Below, piece by piece: positions 23,516 to 32,125 of a stretch of 64,000 nt of DNA. Position 1 is the stretch's first letter. Each line of letters begins with the position of its first letter. A model generated the notes under the pieces. It searched no databases and was not told the origin of the DNA. It saw only the letters and a program-made list of their open reading frames with translations. This DNA comes from Acidobacteriota bacterium (lineage in GTDB: Bacteria; Acidobacteriota; Thermoanaerobaculia; Multivoradales; Multivoraceae): positions 640,775 through 704,774 of the forward strand of contig JAPPFP010000006.1 in NCBI GenBank assembly GCA_028877275.1, written 5' to 3'. A program made the position numbers and the translations under genes.

Positions 23516-25669
23516 TCACGGCGTCGCCGCGGCCTGCTCGTCGGCGAGCATGTTGCGGCGGTGGAGCACGTAGGCCTTGATGAGGGCGACGTCGTCGCGG
23601 TCGAGGACGGGGGCGAAGCTGGGCATGCCGAGGTCGACGAGGGCGCCTTCGAGCAGGGCGGCCTCGTAGGAGTCGAAGACCCGCTGCGACGACTGCCGCA
23701 GGTCGGGCGTGACGCCGCCGGAGACGGCGCCGTAGCCGTGGCAGACGAGGCAGTACTGGTTGAAGAGCCGGCGCCCGGCGTCGATGTCCTCGGTCGAGGC
23801 GCCGTGATCGACGCGTGTGACGCGGATCTCGCGCCGCTCCTGTCGCTCGATCGGCCGGCCGGTGGCGCCGAGCGCGTAGACGACGATCCGGCCCTCGGAC
23901 TCGACCGCCTGCCGGGCCGAGCGGCTGCCGACGATGCCGAAGGCGCCGCCCCAGCCGGACATGACCGCGATGTACTGGGTGCCGCCGGACTCGAAGGTGA
24001 TCGGCGGCGCGATGACGCCGCTGCCGGTGTAGTTCTCCCAGAGCTTCTCGCCGTCGTCGGCGCGGTACGCGGTCAACTGGCCGAAGGGTGTGCCCTGGAA
24101 CACGAGGTTGCCGGCCGTGGCCAGCACGCCGCCCGACCACGGCATCGTGTACTGGGCCCGCCAGGCCTCGCGCTGGGCGACGGGATCCCAGGCCAGGAGA
24201 TGGCCCGAGAGCAGGGCCGGCGGTGCGTCCTCGGCCAGCATCTGGCCTGAGAGGCCGGTGGCGTCGATGATCGCCTGGGGGATGTCCTCGGGAGACGCGG
24301 CGCGCACTCCCAGGTTCCACTGCCCCGGGGTGTATTCGTAGTCGGGATCCGGGACGTAGAAGTTCCCCATCTCCATCGCCGGGATGTAGACGAGGCCGGT
24401 ATCCGGGCTGAATGCCATCGGATGCCAGTTGTGGCCGCCGAGCGGCCCCGGCGACACGTTGACGGTCTGGTCGGTGTAGCGCGCTCCCGCGAGCTCGACC
24501 GGCCGGCCGCTGGCCAGATCGACATGGCTGGCCCAGGTCACGGTGACGAACTCCTCGGCCGAAATGAGCTCTCCGGTGCGACGGTCCAGGACGTAGAAGA
24601 AGCCGTTCTTGGGCGCCTGCATGAGGACCTGGCGCACCCGGCCGCCGATCGCCAGCTCGGCAAGCATGATCGGCTGGGTGGCGGTGTAGTCCCAGGTGTC
24701 GCCGGGCGTCGTCTGGTAGTGCCAGACGTACTCGCCGGTATCGGGGCGGAGCGCGACGATCGACGACAGGAACAGGTTGTCGCCGCCGCCCGGGCTCCGG
24801 AGGTTGCGGTCCCACGGCGCGCCGTTGCCGACGCCGATGTAGAGCAGGTCGAGTTCGGGGTCGTAGACGATCGAGTCCCAGACCGTGCCGCCGCCGCCGC
24901 CGGTCCACCACTCGCCGGTCCAGGTGTCGGCGGCCATCCGCATCGCCTCGTTCTCGAAGCCGTCCGCCGGGTTGCCGGGGACCGTGTAGAAGCGCCAGGC
25001 GCGCTCGCCGGTCTCCGCGTCGTAGGCGTCGACGTAGCCGCGTACGCCGTACTCGGCGCCGCTGTTGCCGATGATCACCTTGCCTTTGGCGATCCGGGGC
25101 GCGCCGGTGATCGTGTACATCGAGTCCTCGGGGACGGTCATCGTCGACCAGGCGAGCTCTCCGGTCTCGGCGTCGATGGCGATCAGCCGTCCGTCGAGCG
25201 TGGCGGAGATCACCTTGCCGCGGTACAGGGCGGCGCCTCGGTTGACCGCATCGCAGCAGGTCTTGTTCGCGATGGAGCGCGGCACCTCCGGGTCGTGCGT
25301 CCACAGCGGTTCGCCGGTGACGGCGTCGAGGGCGTAGATGACGTTCCAGGCGCCGGTCGCGTACATCACGGCGTCGACGATCAGCGGCGTGGCCTCGAGA
25401 CCCCGCTTCGTGTTCGTCTCCTGGACCCAGGCGATGCCGAGCTGGCCCACGTTGCCGTCGTTGATCTGGTCCAGCACGCTGTAGCGCTGCTCTTTGTAGG
25501 TGCCGCCGTAGGTCAGCCAGTCGCCGGTGCGTCCGGCGGCGCCGATCAGCGCGGAGTCGTCGACCGTGTAGGCGGCCTCTGCCCGGCGGGGCGGCGGCTG
25601 GGAGACCGTCGTGGCGGCTAGAAACAGTGCCGTTCCAGCGGCAAGAAGGACGGTGCGCTTCAGCTTCAT
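23516..25669 (-). CDS. PQQ-dependent quinohaemoprotein alcohol dehydrogenase
   Basis: A 717-residue type II quinohaemoprotein alcohol dehydrogenase. After a signal peptide (1 to about 31) comes an eight-bladed PQQ propeller (about 45-600) with the vicinal Cys pair in NKTCCDAVNRG and catalytic Asp327 in GDTWDYTAT. A C-terminal cytochrome c domain has CLVCH (about residue 635) and the Met-containing VDLGMPSFAP. Residue 329, two after the catalytic Asp, is Thr rather than Asp, the pattern of calcium-dependent enzymes. It oxidises alcohols in the periplasm and passes electrons through its own haem. The ATG was chosen for the signal peptide and the AGAGGA ribosome site, two bases after the preceding stop. 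Last gene of a five-gene operon. Confidence 0.92.
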   Translation of the reverse strand: MKLKRTVLLAAGTALFLAATTVSQPPPRRAEAAYTVDDSALIGAAGRTGDWLTYGGTYKEQRYSVLDQINDGNVGQLGIAWVQETNTKRGLEATPLIVDAVMYATGAWNVIYALDAVTGEPLWTHDPEVPRSIANKTCCDAVNRGAALYRGKVISATLDGRLIAIDAETGELAWSTMTVPEDSMYTITGAPRIAKGKVIIGNSGAEYGVRGYVDAYDAETGERAWRFYTVPGNPADGFENEAMRMAADTWTGEWWTGGGGGTVWDSIVYDPELDLLYIGVGNGAPWDRNLRSPGGGDNLFLSSIVALRPDTGEYVWHYQTTPGDTWDYTATQPIMLAELAIGGRVRQVLMQAPKNGFFYVLDRRTGELISAEEFVTVTWASHVDLASGRPVELAGARYTDQTVNVSPGPLGGHNWHPMAFSPDTGLVYIPAMEMGNFYVPDPDYEYTPGQWNLGVRAASPEDIPQAIIDATGLSGQMLAEDAPPALLSGHLLAWDPVAQREAWRAQYTMPWSGGVLATAGNLVFQGTPFGQLTAYRADDGEKLWENYTGSGVIAPPITFESGGTQYIAVMSGWGGAFGIVGSRSARQAVESEGRIVVYALGATGRPIERQERREIRVTRVDHGASTEDIDAGRRLFNQYCLVCHGYGAVSGGVTPDLRQSSQRVFDSYEAALLEGALVDLGMPSFAPVLDRDDVALIKAYVLHRRNMLADEQAAATP

Positions 25670-25671
25670 GA

Positions 25672-27651
25672 CTAGGGTTCCTCTCGGGGTAGCGCCAGTA
25701 CGACGAGCTCGGGAGGCGTTCCGCCGCCGCCTATTCCAAACCGGCCACCGCCGGTGGCGACGGCAAAGTACTGCCGGCCGCCGTGTTCGTAGCTGATCAC
25801 GTTCGAATTGGGAGTGCCGGGCAGCTCGATGCCGCCCAGGTACTCGCCCGTCGCCTTGTCGTAGACGCTGATTTCGGGCGGTACGTCGGGCTCTGTCGCG
25901 TCCGGATCGCCGGAGTGCTCTCTCGTCGCGGTGACGAACAGCAGCGTGGGGGTGACCAGGGGCGCCGCCGTGTGAGTCGCGACCCCGAGCCGGCCGAGTT
26001 CGAGGTGAGCGATGGCTGGATGGTTCACCGGACCGACGCCGTGCGGGACCATCCAGAGGTGCTCGCCGGTGTTCAGATCGATCGCCGTGATCCGCCCGTA
26101 CGGCGGCTTGACCAGGGGCAGCCCACGGGGCCCCTCGACGGTCCGGTACCAACGATCCGGCACGAAGTTCAGGTCGGAGCGGTTCGGATCCGGCCTGGTC
26201 AGGGAGACGCTGGCCGCACGGGTATGCGAGACGACGTAGAGGATCCCGGATTCGGGATCGACTGCCGCGCCGGTCCAGTTCGCGCCGCCGCCGTCGGCCG
26301 GCAACTGGATCGTCGGCTTGCCCGACTCCTCGAAGCGCGGCGGCGTGTAGAGCGGCACCAGGTCGTAGTCGGCCGCGATCTCGATCGCCTCGGCGCGGAG
26401 CTCGGGCGTCCAGTCGATCAGGTCGTCCTCGGTGATGCCCTGGCGGTCGAAGGGCGCCGGCCGGGTGGGGAAGGGCTGGGTGGGCGCGGCACGCTCGCCC
26501 GGCACGTCGCTCGGCGGCACCTCGCGTTCCTCGATCTCCCACACCGGCTTGCCGGTCTCCCGGTCGAAGACGAAGGCGAAGGCCTGCTTCGTGACCTGGA
26601 CCACGCCGCGCACGCGCTCGCCCTCCACCGTCGCCTCAAACAGGTTGGGCGCGGTCGGGGGGTCGTAGTCCCAGAGGCCGTGGTGGACGAACTGGAAGTG
26701 CCACCGGCGCTGGCCGGTCTTGCAGTCGACCGCGACGATGCTCTCGGCGTAGAGATTGTCACCGAGCCGGTGGCCGCCATAGAGATCGTTCGTCGGCGTG
26801 CCGATCGGCAGGTAAGCGGTGCCGGCCTCCTCGTCGACCGTGATCATGGACCAGACGTTCGTGTTGCCGCTGTAGCGCCACGACTCGTCCTCCCAGGTCT
26901 CGACGCCGAGTTCGTCGTTCTGCGGGATCGTGTGGAAGACCCAGGCGAGGTCGCCGGTCGGGATGTCGTAGGCGCGCACGAAGCCGGGCGGCGCTTCCTT
27001 GTGAGTGGCGAAGTCCGCAACGATCGAGCCCACGATCACGGTGTTGCCGCAGACTGCCGGCGGCGAACTGTGCGTCGTCAGGCGCTCCATCACCTCACGA
27101 CCCAGGTGCGGCGTCATCTCGACAGCGCCGCCGTCGCCGAACCCGGGGTCGGGATCTCCGGTCCGGGCGTCGAGCGACACGAGGCGGCGGTCGTGGGTGG
27201 GAATCAGGATCCGCTCGCGTTCGCCGTCTGTCCACCAGGCGACTCCGCGGTGGTGGAAGCCGAGGTTCGCCGGCCGTCCGGCCCGCCAACTCTCCGGGTC
27301 GTAAGTCCAGATCGTCTCGCCGCTGCCGGCGTCGATCGCGGCGACCTGGCTGAGCGAGGTCGAGACGAAGATTCGGCCGCCGACTTCCAGTGGAATCGCT
27401 TTGAACTGGCCGCGTCGCACGCTGCTGGGGACTTCGGTGTCCGCGGCGATCGAGCGCCAGCGCCAGACGACCTCGACGTCCTGGAAGTTGTCGCGGTCGA
27501 TCTCGTCGAGCGTGGAGTACTTGCTGTTGCCGGGATCCCCGCCGAAAGCCGGCCAGTCGCCGGCGGCACCCGCCTGGGCCGTGACGGGCGGGCTGGCGAG
27601 CGCGGCGGCGAGCGCCGCCACAGGGATGGCGAGGCTGGAACGGCCGCTCAG
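25672..27651 (-). CDS. PQQ-dependent dehydrogenase, glucose-dehydrogenase-like
   Basis: About 659 residues of a PQQ propeller resembling membrane glucose/quinate dehydrogenases without their membrane anchor. Evidence includes DWPAFGGDPGNSKYSTLDEI at the start, FVHHGLWDYDPPTAPNLFE holding the catalytic Asp, and the late GGRFGIGGGGTPPELVVLAL. A signal peptide (SSLAIPVAALAAALASPPVTAQA) precedes the mature part. No ATG, GTG or TTG gives a complete signal. The best reading is a CTG start at 27651 that overlaps the stop of the upstream membrane-protein gene (CTGA). A GTG at 27621 would give a signal with no charged N-terminus. It is probably a periplasmic sugar or polyol dehydrogenase delivering electrons to the neighbouring membrane proteins. 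Confidence 0.87.
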   Translation of the reverse strand: MSGRSSLAIPVAALAAALASPPVTAQAGAAGDWPAFGGDPGNSKYSTLDEIDRDNFQDVEVVWRWRSIAADTEVPSSVRRGQFKAIPLEVGGRIFVSTSLSQVAAIDAGSGETIWTYDPESWRAGRPANLGFHHRGVAWWTDGERERILIPTHDRRLVSLDARTGDPDPGFGDGGAVEMTPHLGREVMERLTTHSSPPAVCGNTVIVGSIVADFATHKEAPPGFVRAYDIPTGDLAWVFHTIPQNDELGVETWEDESWRYSGNTNVWSMITVDEEAGTAYLPIGTPTNDLYGGHRLGDNLYAESIVAVDCKTGQRRWHFQFVHHGLWDYDPPTAPNLFEATVEGERVRGVVQVTKQAFAFVFDRETGKPVWEIEEREVPPSDVPGERAAPTQPFPTRPAPFDRQGITEDDLIDWTPELRAEAIEIAADYDLVPLYTPPRFEESGKPTIQLPADGGGANWTGAAVDPESGILYVVSHTRAASVSLTRPDPNRSDLNFVPDRWYRTVEGPRGLPLVKPPYGRITAIDLNTGEHLWMVPHGVGPVNHPAIAHLELGRLGVATHTAAPLVTPTLLFVTATREHSGDPDATEPDVPPEISVYDKATGEYLGGIELPGTPNSNVISYEHGGRQYFAVATGGGRFGIGGGGTPPELVVLALPREEP

Positions 27652-28121
27652 GACAGCAGCCCGATCAGGCGGGCGTAGACCGAAACGCTGGTCCAGATGC
27701 CGATCGAGAGGAAGCCGACCACCTTCGGCCAGTGTCCGAGCGTTCCTTCTTCCGCGAGGGCGACCCGGCGGCGGATCGTGAAATTGAAGAGCAGCCCGAT
27801 GACGATGATCTGCATCTTCCACCAGAAGAAGGGGCTGTAGTACTGCTTGAGCGCCGTCGACAGGACCTGGGGCGCGCCGGTCACGAACAGGGCGACGAAG
27901 CTCCAGATCATCCAGCGGTCCAGCTCGCGGGCGAGCTGGTTGAGAGGCGTCTTGATCAGGCCGCGGCCGAGCAGGCGCATGTCGACGACCAGGACGGCGC
28001 CGGCGAAGCCGACCAACGCGACCAGATGAGCGCACTGGATGATCGGCGACGCCCAGGTCTCCTCCAGCATCCAGGCGCTGAAGGGCAGGCCCTGCATCCA
28101 CTCGAAGAAGGACTGCAACAT
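27648..28121 (-). CDS. DUF6644-like membrane protein
   Basis: A 157-residue protein with four predicted membrane helices, starting MLQSFFEWMQGLPFSAWMLEE. It is a paralogue of the next gene upstream: both share FEW..LP.S at the start, a histidine in helix 1 (here IIQCAHLVAL), a DMRL-LG turn, and an FW-KM motif (YYSPFFWWKMQIIVI). It ends at a TGA overlapped by the CTG start of the PQQ dehydrogenase gene. I believe it belongs to the DUF6644 family. Placement suggests a membrane electron acceptor or anchor for the PQQ enzymes, with the helix-borne His as a possible haem or quinone ligand. This is inference. Confidence 0.8.
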   Translation of the reverse strand: MLQSFFEWMQGLPFSAWMLEETWASPIIQCAHLVALVGFAGAVLVVDMRLLGRGLIKTPLNQLARELDRWMIWSFVALFVTGAPQVLSTALKQYYSPFFWWKMQIIVIGLLFNFTIRRRVALAEEGTLGHWPKVVGFLSIGIWTSVSVYARLIGLLS

Positions 28122-28145
28122 GTGGACGTTTCCTCCGCGGCCTCT

Positions 28146-28670
28146 TCAGGCGCCGATGTTCAGGTTGTTCCACCAGCCAGGCATCAGGCCGCTGTAGGCC
28201 ATCATCCGCCCGGTGATCACGACGGCCGCCCACAGCACCAGCGACACGACGCCGGCGAGCCGGGCGTTCAGCGGAATCTCCCGGCCCTCGTCCCATGCCT
28301 GGACCGACTTGTACGTCGCGTAGTGGAACCAGAACATGTTGATGCCGGCGACCAGCATCAGCGCCATCTTGGCCCAGAAGTAGAAGTTGCCGTAGTAGCG
28401 CATCGGCTGGCTGTAGAGCAGCAGACCGCCGGTGATCAGGTTGACGCCGTAGCCGGTCAGCGCCCACGGGAAGAGGCGGGTCGGGATGTTCGACACCGGC
28501 ACCTTCTTGAGGGTCAACCCGACGAGGCGCATGTCCCAGAAGGCGATGAGGCCGGCGAACAGACACATGCTGACGACGTGGATCGTCAGCATGGTCGGGT
28601 ACGCGTTCAGCGACTCCCGCAGCGCGATGCTGCTGGGAAGCGCGTCGACCCACTCGAAGAGGCTACGCAT
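28146..28670 (-). CDS. DUF6644-like membrane protein (paralogue)
   Basis: A 174-residue four-helix membrane protein, MRSLFEWVDALPSSIALRES at the start, clearly related to the 157-residue protein encoded downstream (same FEW..LP start, helix-1 histidine in MLTIHVVSMC, AFWDMRLVGLTLKKVP, FYFWAKMALMLVAG). A second histidine lies in NMFWFHYATY. The two genes are 24 bases apart, so the products may form a heterodimer. No catalytic motif is known. The setting between a c-type haem protein gene and two PQQ dehydrogenases points to a role in moving electrons into the membrane. Confidence 0.8.
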   Translation of the reverse strand: MRSLFEWVDALPSSIALRESLNAYPTMLTIHVVSMCLFAGLIAFWDMRLVGLTLKKVPVSNIPTRLFPWALTGYGVNLITGGLLLYSQPMRYYGNFYFWAKMALMLVAGINMFWFHYATYKSVQAWDEGREIPLNARLAGVVSLVLWAAVVITGRMMAYSGLMPGWWNNLNIGA

Positions 28671-28717
28671 GGAGAATCAGCGGGTGGCTCGGGAGCCGGA
28701 GGTGCGTCGCCGGAAAA

Positions 28718-29254
28718 CTACTTACAGCGGGACGATTCCGGGTAGCGGCGGTAGATCGCGTGGCAATCCTCGCACGCCCCGGCGAGATCGTTCGTCAGGT
28801 CGCTGACCGTGTCGCGGTCCTCTTCGTGGGCGGCTGCGTAGATCTTCTTCGCGACCTCGGTCAACTGCTTCGCGTACTTCTGGTAGTCCTCGTTGCCCAC
28901 AGGCGCCGGCGTGCCGTTCTGGCACATGCGGTCCGGGTTCATGATCAGCGGTTCGATCTCGGCGAGCGCGAGGGCCGCCTGTTGGGGGACCTGCCAGCCG
29001 GTGTAGATGCCGGAGAAGAGAGAGGAGACGGTGCCGTCCCCCTCTTCGGCCGGGTCCGGCGGGCTCCCGGGGTCGGTCATCTGCACGTCGAAGAGGAAGT
29101 TCGAGTTCGGGAACAGGATGGCGCGCATCAACTCGGCCAGGTTACCGACCGGCTCCTCGTCCTCGGAGGCGGCAGCGGGCGCTACAGCGATCGCTGCGCA
29201 GGCCGCGAGGACAACGGCGGCCGTCAGAATCGCCGCCAGGTTCTTCGAACGCAT
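28718..29254 (-). CDS. Exported c-type cytochrome (cytochrome c'-like)
   Basis: A 178-residue protein with a signal peptide (MRSKNLAAILTAAVVLAACA, cut near APAAASEDE). The single haem-binding site CEDCH lies near the C-terminus (ACEDCHAIYRRYPESSRCK), as in class II cytochromes c', and helical stretches precede it (QQAALALAEIEPLIM, YQKYAKQLTEVAKKIYAAAH). A GTG six codons upstream is in frame, but it lies inside the AAGGAGA ribosome site. I therefore use the ATG at 29254. It heads the PQQ/DUF6644 operon and could carry electrons from the dehydrogenases. Confidence 0.85.
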   Translation of the reverse strand: MRSKNLAAILTAAVVLAACAAIAVAPAAASEDEEPVGNLAELMRAILFPNSNFLFDVQMTDPGSPPDPAEEGDGTVSSLFSGIYTGWQVPQQAALALAEIEPLIMNPDRMCQNGTPAPVGNEDYQKYAKQLTEVAKKIYAAAHEEDRDTVSDLTNDLAGACEDCHAIYRRYPESSRCK

Positions 29255-29324
29255 ATCCGGGATCTCCTTCACCTCAGGGGAATCGGTGGTGTAGCTGCGG
29301 TGGTTTGAGCCGCGCGAGTGTAGC

Positions 29325-29825
29325 TCAGTCGTCCGAGTCCTCGTCCGCTGTGGCCTGGGCGGGTTCGAACGTCGTCGTTGTCGCGATCAACCACTGCATG
29401 TCGAGCCCCGCAGTGCGGTGGACCGAGTACTCGGCGACGCGCGGGTCGCCGATGATGCGGAGGAACTCGGCCCGCGAGGGGTACTCCATCAGGGCGATCG
29501 CGTGGAAGTACTCGTCCGTGTCGCCGATCACCATCGAATCGGCCCGGCCGGACCAGATCAGCCGGGCGCCCTGCGAGGTGACCCACTGGACCATCTGGGC
29601 GCCGTACCTTCCGTAGGCCTCTTCGCCCGTGAGGCCCTCGTCGGGGGCGTCGGCCTCCTTCTTGAACCGCAGCAGGTTGACCATGACGACCGGGCCCTCG
29701 GCCGGCCCCTTCAGGAGTTCCTCGATCTGTTCGGGTTCGGGTGCGATCTGGGCCATGGCGCCTCCAGCGGCCAGCATGGCCACGGCAAAGGTGATGAACG
29801 TAGCGGCGGAAAGGGATCGGATCAT
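29325..29825 (-). CDS. DUF1330-type exported protein
   Basis: A 166-residue protein with a signal peptide (MIRSLSAATFITFAVAMLAA, cut near GGAMAQIAP) followed by a ferredoxin-like DUF1330 domain: GPVVMVNLLRFKKEA, YGRYGAQMVQWVTSQGARLI, DEYFHAIALMEYPSRAEFLR and IGDPRVAEYSVHRTAGL. DUF1330 proteins are small dimeric alpha/beta barrels with no agreed function. Export is unusual but is seen in related genomes. The ATG at 29825 is supported by AAGGAG about six bases upstream. The frame continues upstream without signal-like sequence. It may share a transcript with the DUF418 gene 23 bases upstream. Confidence 0.85.
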   Translation of the reverse strand: MIRSLSAATFITFAVAMLAAGGAMAQIAPEPEQIEELLKGPAEGPVVMVNLLRFKKEADAPDEGLTGEEAYGRYGAQMVQWVTSQGARLIWSGRADSMVIGDTDEYFHAIALMEYPSRAEFLRIIGDPRVAEYSVHRTAGLDMQWLIATTTTFEPAQATADEDSDD

Positions 29826-29848
29826 GACGGGCTCCTTCTGGTGGGACG

Positions 29849-31117
29849 TCAGGCGGGCGCGCGCACCGCCATGGGCTGGAACTTCATGTAGGTGAGAGAT
29901 CGCCACAGCCACTCCAGCGGACCGAAGCGGAAGCGGGCCAGCCACCACGGCGACCAGAGCAGTTGCAGCATCCAGATCGCGGCCACGATGCCGACCTGGC
30001 CCGGGCGGTCGACGCGCTCGTACAGGCCGAGGCCGTGGCCGTAGAAGATGAGCGTGCAGATAACGCTCTGGCTGATGTAGTTCGTGAAGGCCATCCGTCC
30101 CGCTGCCGTCAGGCGCCGCTGGAGGCCCGGCAGCCAGCCCTGCTGAACCGCCAGCATGACGAGGGCGACGTAGCCGAGGAAGACGCCGAGCGAGCCGACG
30201 TAGTTGAACGTCTGCCCCTGGAACTGCGAGTGCTCGAACGCGAAGTCGTGGTGCGTGTTGTAGACGACGCCGGCAATGACGATCGGCATCCCCAGTCCGA
30301 TGCCCGCGAGCGCCATTCGCCGGTAGAACTCGGGAGATCGTTTCGCGGAGAGCACGCCGAGCTTGTAGAGCCCCATGCCAACCAGCATCAACCCGCCGCT
30401 ACGCCAGAGGAACACGATGAGGAAGACGAACGTCTCCAGGCTCAGGGCGGCTCCTATGCGTAGAGGCAGTTGCGTGAGCCAGCCCGATTGGTAGGTCGCG
30501 ATCTCGGCCTCCGCTGCGGCCGCCGTTGGCGCCCATCCCGGCTTCATTGCGTCAAGTACTTCGGGAGGCCAGTACTGCATGGACCACGCAGTAAACAGGA
30601 AGATGAGCGGCGTGACGGCGGTCATGGCGAAGCCCGCGATCAAGAGCTTTCCTGGCTTCAGGTTGCGCAGGCTGTACAGGATGAAGCCGCACAGCGCGTA
30701 CGGCACCAGGATGTCGCCGTACCAGATCAGGTGGGCGTGGGCGAGGCCCAGTACCAGCAGCCAGAACTGGCGCCGGTAGTGGACGCCCGTAGCCGACGCG
30801 TTGCGGGCTGCGGCTCGCTCGGCCATCAGCGCCATGCCGGCGCCGAACAGCGTCGAGAAGATCGACATGAACTTCGTGTCGAAGAACACGTGGGACAGGA
30901 GCCACACCGCGAAACCGATTCCTGCGCCCTTCTCGTTCGCCGTGGGGTTGAAGTACGCCGCCGTGATCATCGAGTAGCTCTGCACGTTCATCACCAGGAT
31001 GCCGAGCACGGCAAAGCCCCGCAGAACGTCGAGCGCCGCGATGCGCTCGCCGGCGCGGACGGGCGCCGCCTTGGGCGGGGCGGCGGTTTCGGCGGCGAGC
31101 GAGTCGGTGGTCGTCAT
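29849..31117 (-). CDS. DUF418 membrane protein
   Basis: A 422-residue integral membrane protein of the DUF418 family. It begins with a polar 25-residue stretch and then GERIAALDVLRGFAVLGILVMNVQS, the family hallmark, followed by about nine to ten hydrophobic helices. The C-terminal DUF418 block includes AAGRMAFTNYISQSVICTLIFY and RFRFGPLEWLWRSLTYMKFQP. Related proteins (such as YeiB) are structurally close to acyltransferase-3 enzymes but lack an assigned reaction. The ATG is preceded by AGGAGCC about four bases upstream. The alpha/beta hydrolase gene lies 17 bases upstream in the same direction, so the two are probably co-transcribed. Confidence 0.9.
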   Translation of the reverse strand: MTTTDSLAAETAAPPKAAPVRAGERIAALDVLRGFAVLGILVMNVQSYSMITAAYFNPTANEKGAGIGFAVWLLSHVFFDTKFMSIFSTLFGAGMALMAERAAARNASATGVHYRRQFWLLVLGLAHAHLIWYGDILVPYALCGFILYSLRNLKPGKLLIAGFAMTAVTPLIFLFTAWSMQYWPPEVLDAMKPGWAPTAAAAEAEIATYQSGWLTQLPLRIGAALSLETFVFLIVFLWRSGGLMLVGMGLYKLGVLSAKRSPEFYRRMALAGIGLGMPIVIAGVVYNTHHDFAFEHSQFQGQTFNYVGSLGVFLGYVALVMLAVQQGWLPGLQRRLTAAGRMAFTNYISQSVICTLIFYGHGLGLYERVDRPGQVGIVAAIWMLQLLWSPWWLARFRFGPLEWLWRSLTYMKFQPMAVRAPA

Positions 31118-31134
31118 GGGGCTCGGCTCCTGCG

Positions 31135-32040
31135 TCAGTCGGCGAGAAAGGCGCGCGCCACGGCGACGAACTCGTCGAGCTGGTCGTGATGGACCCAGTG
31201 GCCGGCGCCTTCGAAGTTGCGAAGCTCCGCGCTTTGGAACGCTTCGATGCGGCCGTCCTCGACCGGGTCGCTGGCCCAGCTCTCCGTGCCGCGCACCAGC
31301 AACGTGGGGCAGGTGATCCGGCCCCAGATGCTGCGCAGTTCCTCCTCGTCGTAGCGGTAGGGCGGGAAGGAGCGGACGTAGTTGTCGAACTTCCAGGTGT
31401 AGGTGCCGTCCTCGTTGCGCGCCATGCCGTTGACCGTCAGGTGACGGGCCTGCTCGGGGCTCAGGAAGCTGTTCACTTCCTGCATCCGCTCGGCCGCGGC
31501 GTCGAGCGACGGGTAGCGCCGCGGCTGCCGCCCCGCGAGCTTCTGCATGCTGCCGACCCAGCCTCGCATGCGCTCGTCGACCGCCGCGTTGACCCGGTCG
31601 GCGAGGATGCGGGGAGGCGGCCCCATGCCTTCGATCGCCACCAGCTTGTGGACGTTCCCGGGGTAGAAGCCGGTGTAGTGCAGCGCGATGTTCGCGCCCA
31701 GCGAGTGGGCGACGATCCGCACCGGGAAGCGATCCAGTGCTTCCAGCAGTTGCGCGATGTCGAGGACGAAGTCGGTGATCGCGTACATGCCGCCGATCGC
31801 CCACTCGCTGTCGCCGTGACCGCGCAGGTCCGGCGCCACGATGTGGTAGTCGGCCCGGAGCGCGTTCGCCACCCAATCCCAGTTGTGGGCGTGATCCCGG
31901 CCGCCGTGGATCAGCACCAGGGGCGGCTTGTCCTCGTTGCCCCAGTTCAGGTAGTGAAGCCGCAGCCGCTGCGAGATGTAGAACTGGGACGACGGGCCGA
32001 CGATGTCCCGGAAGGGACTGTCGCTGAAGGCGGTGCTCAC
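31135..32040 (-). CDS. Alpha/beta hydrolase
   Basis: A 301-residue alpha/beta hydrolase. The oxyanion segment is LVLIHGGRDHAHNWDW, the nucleophile elbow is VAHSLGANIAL, the acid is probably in the LVRGTESWASDP region, and the catalytic His is in EGAGHWVHHDQL. This resembles soluble epoxide hydrolase and haloalkane-dehalogenase-like enzymes, but the substrate is not predictable. It has no signal peptide. The start is GTG at 32040 (reading MSTAFSDSPFRDIV). It is followed at 17 bases by the DUF418 gene. Confidence 0.88.
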   Translation of the reverse strand: MSTAFSDSPFRDIVGPSSQFYISQRLRLHYLNWGNEDKPPLVLIHGGRDHAHNWDWVANALRADYHIVAPDLRGHGDSEWAIGGMYAITDFVLDIAQLLEALDRFPVRIVAHSLGANIALHYTGFYPGNVHKLVAIEGMGPPPRILADRVNAAVDERMRGWVGSMQKLAGRQPRRYPSLDAAAERMQEVNSFLSPEQARHLTVNGMARNEDGTYTWKFDNYVRSFPPYRYDEEELRSIWGRITCPTLLVRGTESWASDPVEDGRIEAFQSAELRNFEGAGHWVHHDQLDEFVAVARAFLAD

Positions 32041-32125
32041 TGATCGGCGTCTGGGCGCGGACTCAGGGTTGCTGCGATCATGATGTGCGCGCGAGCGCTC
32101 TCCTGCTGCTGTGAATGGAGGTCTG
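32041..32125 (-). pseudogene. Remnant copy of the 3' end of the neighbouring hypothetical gene
   Basis: The gap between two genes contains a second, imperfect copy of the C-terminal coding region of the 204-residue protein. The 15 bases GATCATGATGTGCGC occur at 32076-32090 and again, inside the gene, at 32159-32173. Translated on the minus strand, the remnant reads AHIMIAATLSPRPDADQ and then stop, against AHIMINPPRPDANAR and stop in the gene. It has no start codon or upstream half, so it looks like what is left of a tandem duplicate or a gene-end replacement. Confidence 0.55.

Noticed and set aside
26661..26670. WDYD in the glucose-dehydrogenase-like enzyme as a lanthanide signature
   Set aside because: In that family (membrane glucose dehydrogenase type) LWDYD is the normal sequence of calcium- or magnesium-using enzymes, so the +2 Asp is not diagnostic there.
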